Positions 6,701-9,442 of a stretch of DNA of 9,442 nucleotides are shown one piece after another (positions within the stretch are counted from its first letter, which is position 1; every line of letters begins with the position of its first letter). Source of the DNA: UBA668 sp039796575. Lineage in GTDB: Bacteria > Actinomycetota > Acidimicrobiia > Acidimicrobiales > Ilumatobacteraceae. The position numbers and the translations under genes are program-made. The notes under the pieces were generated by a model. That model did no database searches. It worked only from the letters and a program-made list of their open reading frames with translations, and was not told the origin of the DNA. Location of the stretch: positions 1 through 9,442 of the forward strand of contig JBDKJP010000040.1 in the NCBI GenBank assembly GCA_039796575.1. The letters run 5' to 3'.

Positions 6701-7084
6701 ATGCTCGCTGCAGGTCTCGAGACCGTCAAATCCATCCACGAGGGCTGGGCCTGGGTGGTCATCATCGGCAACGCGCTGGCCGGGCTGTGGGCGCTCACCG
6801 CGAACTGGGTGCCGCAGTTGCGCACCCGTGCACTGTGGTGGTTCATCGGCATCGCCGAGAGCACCGTGTTCGTGCAGGTGGTGCTCGGCGCCGTGATGGT
6901 CGGCAAGTACAAGGTGCCGCTGCCGCAGTTCCACGCGTTCTACGGGTTCGTCGCCATCATCGCGATCGCCATCATCTACAGCTACCGCTTCCAGATGAAG
7001 CACCGCCTGTACCTGCTGTACGGGTTGGGCAGCCTGTTCGTGATGGGCCTCGGCATCCGGGCGATGCTCATCGCCGCCACCTGA
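6701..7084 (+). CDS. Small four-helix integral membrane protein, unknown function
   Basis: This 127-residue protein is predicted to cross the membrane four times, at about 16-34, 45-67, 77-95 and 103-124, with short loops. Visible landmarks are H13-E14 before helix 1, FVQVVLGAVMVGKYKVPLPQ (57-76) at the end of helix 2, and FHAFYGF at 77-83 with H78 at the start of helix 3. A Q-x-x-L-G element followed by a His at the next helix is faintly like haem-binding membrane proteins such as the CtaA/Cox15 group, but the protein is far shorter and I do not claim homology. The ATG at 6701 is preferred; GTG at 6698 would add one residue. TAGCCT 7 nt upstream and the absence of a Shine-Dalgarno suggest a leaderless transcript separate from the lipoprotein gene 10 bp upstream. 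It is followed by 49 bp before the sigma gene. I do not recognise the family. Confidence 0.82.
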   Translation: MLAAGLETVKSIHEGWAWVVIIGNALAGLWALTANWVPQLRTRALWWFIGIAESTVFVQVVLGAVMVGKYKVPLPQFHAFYGFVAIIAIAIIYSYRFQMKHRLYLLYGLGSLFVMGLGIRAMLIAAT

Positions 7085-7133
7085 TTCGCGCACGCGCGAC
7101 GGACGGCGCCCTCGAGCGGCGTCATGATGGGCG

Positions 7134-7628
7134 ATGGTGGACACCGGACCGTGGAGCGTGACCGACGAGGCGAGCCTCGTCGCGTGCTACGACGCCACGG
7201 TCGACCGCGTCTACCGCTACGCGAGTCGGCTCACCGGCAACGACCGCGCCCGCACCGACGACCTGGTGCAGGAGGTGTACCTCGGGCTCGTGCGCGGCGT
7301 GCGACAGGGCATGCCGGGCCCGGTGGGTCTCGGCTGGCTGTACACCTCCGCACGGCACCGCTTCCTCGACCGCCTGCGTGGCGAGGAGCGTGAGGAGCGC
7401 CGCCTGCGTCTGGTGGTGAGCACCGTCGACGACGCACCGGTCGAAGTGCCCGGGCTGGCCGACCTGCCCGACCGTGAGCGGGTGGCGCTGGTGCTGCGCT
7501 ACCTCGACGACCTGCCCGTGCCCGAGGTGGCCGAGGCGATGGGGCTGACGGTGCACGCCACCGAGTCGCTGCTGGCACGGGCCCGGCGACGGATGAGGAA
7601 CCAGGAGGTGCGCGATGCCGGATCCTGA
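7134..7628 (+). CDS. ECF-type RNA polymerase sigma factor
   Basis: This 164-residue protein has the two domains of extracytoplasmic function sigma factors. The sigma-2 region spans about 16-83, with the core-binding/-10 helix DRVYRYASRLTGNDRARTDDLVQEVYLGL split over 24-52 and WLYTSARHRFLDRLR (68-82) as the -10 recognition helix. The sigma-4 region spans about 112-155, with LPDRERVALVLRYLDDLPVP followed by the helix-turn-helix EVAEAMGLTVHATESLLARAR and a basic end RRRMR. It directs RNA polymerase to specific promoters in the cytoplasm. The ATG at 7134 is favoured since it gives a family-length N-terminus; ATG at 7124 is in another frame. CATGAT (7123-7128) 5 nt upstream is a weak -10-like hexamer, and I see no typical ECF -35 AAC element. 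The downstream membrane protein overlaps it by 14 bp, as expected for a sigma and its membrane-bound regulator. Confidence 0.92.
   Translation: MVDTGPWSVTDEASLVACYDATVDRVYRYASRLTGNDRARTDDLVQEVYLGLVRGVRQGMPGPVGLGWLYTSARHRFLDRLRGEEREERRLRLVVSTVDDAPVEVPGLADLPDRERVALVLRYLDDLPVPEVAEAMGLTVHATESLLARARRRMRNQEVRDAGS
7603..7608 (+). promoter_or_regulatory. Consensus Shine-Dalgarno inside the sigma factor gene
   Basis: AGGAGG ends 6 nt before the ATG at 7615 and lies within the last codons of the sigma gene. It decides the start of the overlapping membrane protein and predicts efficient translation from the same mRNA. It is one of two strong Shine-Dalgarno sequences in the window, with that at 526-533. 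Confidence 0.8.
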
Positions 7629-9294
7629 GATCGAACGCGCGGCAGGCGACGGCCTGCGACCGCAGCCCGAGTTCGTCGACGCCCTACGTACGCAGATGGT
7701 GGGCGAGTGGCGCGGCGACGTGGCGCAGCCGCGCCGCCCGTGGCGTGTGTGGTTGGTCGCCGCTGCTGCGGTAGTGGCCGTGGTCGGCGCCGTCGCGTGG
7801 GTGGGCACCCGCGACGACGGCGACGTCACGGTCACGCCCGACCCGACGACGCCCGTCGTCACCGACCCTGCGCCCAGCACGACGAGCGGTTCGCCGACGG
7901 ACGGCGTGCTGTCGACGGCGCTCGGGCAGCTGTGGGTGGTCACCACGAAGGCCGGCCTCGCCGTGGAAGGCCCCGATCTGCCGACGTTCACGTTCCGCGC
8001 CGACGGCACCATCCTCGGGTGGGACGGCTGCAACGAGTACGTCGTGTCGGCCGCCGGCGTGGAGCAGACCGCCGCCGGCTGCCCGGAGGGCGTCGTGCCC
8101 GTGCAGGCGGCGGGGCCGTACACCTTCACCGACGACACCGCGCTCACCACCCCCGAGTTCCAGGCGGTGCGCTTCGACGTCGCGGCCGACAGCGTCGCGG
8201 CACCGTTCCTCGGCGGTCATCTGCAGTACGGCGACGTCGGTGGGTTCTCGTTGCTCGACAGCGGGGTGCTCACCATCGACAGCGACGGCTGCGAGATCGC
8301 GGTCTCTGGCGCCTGGACGGTCGCCGGTGACCAGTTGCGGTTCGACCTTCCGGCGATTCCTGAGTGCTACGCGCTCGACGAAGGCTTCGCGCAGTGGCTG
8401 CAGCAGATGGAGGACACGGGCGCTTCGATTGCGTACCAGCCCGACTTCGACGGGCTGGTCTGGTTGGCCCGGGTCGGCGACCGCGTGACGCGGCTGGTGC
8501 AGGCGTCGGCGGAGGTGAGGGTGCCCACCGAGATCGTCGACCTCGACGCGGTGCAGCCGGTGCTCGTGCCCGAGGTCGTGCGCAACGACCTTGCATCGGC
8601 ATTCGTCGTGCCGGGCACGGTGCTGCCGTCCGGTCGGGTGTTCGTCGGTGAGACGAGTGGTGTCGACGACCGCTGGCGCGTGGTGGAGGTGGTCGACGGT
8701 CAGTACGTGCCCACCGATCTGCTGGTCGACACGTTGTTGCCCACGGCCGCCGACGAGCGGCTGTACTCCGTCGAGGCCGACACCAACGACCTGGTGGCCT
8801 ACGTCGAGACGTCGCCGGGGCAATGGGTCGAATCGGCGCGGGCGCCAGTGAACGGCGAGTGCTCCTTCTTCTCGCTGCCGCGGGCCACCACGTGTTCGGA
8901 AACGGGGACCCTCGTCGTCGACCCGCCGGTCGACGTCTCGATCGCGGTCGCGAGTCCCTTCTCGAGCGATGTCACGGCCGCTGGCACCACCTGGCGGTGG
9001 CGGTTCATGTTCGACTCGACGACGCAGACCATCCACTGCGGCGGCGATGGCAACTGCGCGACCGGATGGTTCCGATGGGGCGCCGACGGCCTGCTGTCCA
9101 CGCCGCTCGTCGACGGACCGGGCGCGTCACAGCAGCTGGTCGTGCTGGCACGGCCCGAGCAGCCGACGCTGTTCTCGTGGCTCGGATGTGGCAACAGCTG
9201 CCGGGTGATCGGTGTGTCGGATGGGGCGATCTACGCGATCGAGTCACACCCCGACGCCCCCAGCACCCTCTGGCGCCTCACCCTCCCCACCTGA
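7615..9294 (+). CDS. Single-pass membrane protein with META/HslJ-like segment, candidate anti-sigma/sensor partner
   Basis: This is a 559-residue protein. Residues 1-44 form a short cytoplasmic tail (FVDALRTQM at 20-28 and an RRPWR stop) resembling the juxtamembrane part of actinobacterial anti-sigma proteins. One transmembrane helix spans about 46-64. A Pro/Thr/Asp-rich linker (67-97) leads to a large extracellular part. Residues 104-142 read like a META/HslJ domain: LGQLWVV, then FTFRADGTILGWDGCNEY with the characteristic GCN at 138-140. A second stretch, GVLTIDSDGCEIAVSGAWTV, repeats the style, and the C-terminal half looks beta-rich with many Cys (ECSFF, TTCSE, HCGGDGNCATGW, GCGNSC). The start is set by AGGAGG 6 nt upstream and a 14-bp overlap with the sigma gene. 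The predicted role is to hold or release the sigma factor in response to an envelope signal. No HxxxCxxC zinc anti-sigma motif is present in the tail, so the regulatory role is inferred from context only. Confidence 0.78.
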   Translation: MPDPEIERAAGDGLRPQPEFVDALRTQMVGEWRGDVAQPRRPWRVWLVAAAAVVAVVGAVAWVGTRDDGDVTVTPDPTTPVVTDPAPSTTSGSPTDGVLSTALGQLWVVTTKAGLAVEGPDLPTFTFRADGTILGWDGCNEYVVSAAGVEQTAAGCPEGVVPVQAAGPYTFTDDTALTTPEFQAVRFDVAADSVAAPFLGGHLQYGDVGGFSLLDSGVLTIDSDGCEIAVSGAWTVAGDQLRFDLPAIPECYALDEGFAQWLQQMEDTGASIAYQPDFDGLVWLARVGDRVTRLVQASAEVRVPTEIVDLDAVQPVLVPEVVRNDLASAFVVPGTVLPSGRVFVGETSGVDDRWRVVEVVDGQYVPTDLLVDTLLPTAADERLYSVEADTNDLVAYVETSPGQWVESARAPVNGECSFFSLPRATTCSETGTLVVDPPVDVSIAVASPFSSDVTAAGTTWRWRFMFDSTTQTIHCGGDGNCATGWFRWGADGLLSTPLVDGPGASQQLVVLARPEQPTLFSWLGCGNSCRVIGVSDGAIYAIESHPDAPSTLWRLTLPT

Positions 9295-9295
9295 C

Positions 9296-9313
9296 CGCGA
9301 ACTTAAGCTCGCG
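9296..9313. terminator. Dyad 1 of the convergent junction, possible terminator
   Basis: An 18-nt imperfect palindrome pairs CGCGA with TCGCG around a central CTTAAG, with one A/C mismatch. It begins 2 nt after the TGA of the membrane protein gene. There is no T-tract on either strand, so it is not a canonical intrinsic terminator, but it stands exactly where two converging transcripts must end. A protein-binding operator is an alternative. Confidence 0.4.
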
Positions 9314-9317
9314 GGAT

Positions 9318-9343
9318 GGCGCGCGAACTTAAGAGCGCGCGCC
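9318..9343. terminator. Dyad 2 of the convergent junction, possible bidirectional terminator
   Basis: GGCGCGCG (9318-9325) pairs with CGCGCGCC (9336-9343) in a perfect 8-bp stem. The 10-nt loop contains CTTAAG (9328-9333). It shares the 12-mer CGCGAACTTAAG with dyad 1 (9296-9307 and 9322-9333). It lies 6 nt from the stop of the converging minus-strand gene. The strong stem can terminate or protect transcripts from either side, although no U-run follows. Confidence 0.5.
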
Positions 9344-9349
9344 AATAGG

Positions 9350-9442
9350 TCAGGTGGTGGGGCTCCAGCGGTCTGCCCACTTGAAGAGCTTGATCGTGAT
9401 CACCGCGGCGATGGCGAGGTTGAGCTGGTCGATGCGGTGATG
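9350..9442 (-). CDS. C-terminal end of a minus-strand gene, possible membrane protein (truncated)
   Basis: The last 30 codons and TGA (9352-9350) of a gene entering from the right edge are visible. The tail reads HHRIDQLNLAIAAVITIKLF, then KWADRWSPTT. The stretch LNLAIAAVITIKLF could be the end of a membrane helix followed by a basic and aromatic tail, but it is too short to assign a family. Coding status is supported by third positions: 28 of the 30 codons end in G or C. It converges on the sigma/membrane-protein operon with a 55-bp junction that holds two dyads. Confidence 0.6.
   Translation of the reverse strand, partial: HHRIDQLNLAIAAVITIKLFKWADRWSPTT

Noticed and set aside
7107..7121. 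Possible stem-loop CGCC/GGCG upstream of the sigma gene as a terminator
   Set aside because: Only 4 bp pair, followed by mismatches, with no T-tract. This is expected by chance at this GC content.
1..9442. Signs of a mobile element, phage defence island or CRISPR system
   Set aside because: No transposase, integrase, recombinase, nuclease, toxin or repeat-spacer structure was seen. Base composition appears uniform and gaps between genes are short.

Overview
The window is very GC-rich, with strong G/C preference at third codon positions. Its gene content is typical of actinobacteria: an LLM-class, probably F420-dependent oxidoreductase, an alpha-methylacyl-CoA racemase-type enzyme, a mycothiol-amidase-like PIG-L deacetylase, and an ECF sigma factor next to a membrane-anchored partner. 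Several genes lack a Shine-Dalgarno sequence and have a -10-like hexamer 6-8 nt before the start codon, which suggests leaderless transcripts. I infer an actinobacterium, possibly of the Acidimicrobiia/Ilumatobacter type. The sequence alone does not prove the genus.

Layout. Positions 1-2454 hold a minus-strand operon read right to left: LLM oxidoreductase, a short galactokinase that overlaps it by 4 bp, then the N-terminal half of an SMP-30/gluconolactonase-family protein cut by the window edge. A 24-bp divergent gap (2455-2478) with overlapping opposed -10-like elements separates it from a plus-strand series. That series is an alpha/beta hydrolase (2479-3360), an AMACR/CaiB-BaiF family protein (3396-4568), a PIG-L deacetylase (4584-5387), a histidine phosphatase overlapping it by 4 bp (5384-5935), a Ser/Thr-rich lipoprotein (5977-6690), a four-helix membrane protein (6701-7084), an ECF sigma factor (7134-7628), and a 559-residue single-pass protein overlapping the sigma gene (7615-9294). 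At the right end the last 30 codons of a minus-strand gene (9350-9442) converge on this series. Two dyads with CTTAAG cores fill the junction.

How the genes may work together. The minus operon pairs sugar phosphorylation with a likely lactonase and a flavin oxidoreductase, so oxidative sugar metabolism is plausible but unproven. The hydrolase and the racemase/CoA-transferase fit acyl-CoA or ester metabolism. The two-gene PIG-L/phosphatase unit looks translationally coupled. The region 5977-9294 is envelope-oriented: lipoprotein, small membrane protein, and a sigma factor co-translated with a transmembrane protein whose exterior contains a META/HslJ-like motif. That last pair is the most system-like element here and is best read as a candidate cell-surface signalling unit.

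No RNA genes, CRISPR arrays, insertion sequences or phage genes were seen. No gap between genes exceeds 60 bp. Most of the window looks like ordinary chromosomal coding sequence.
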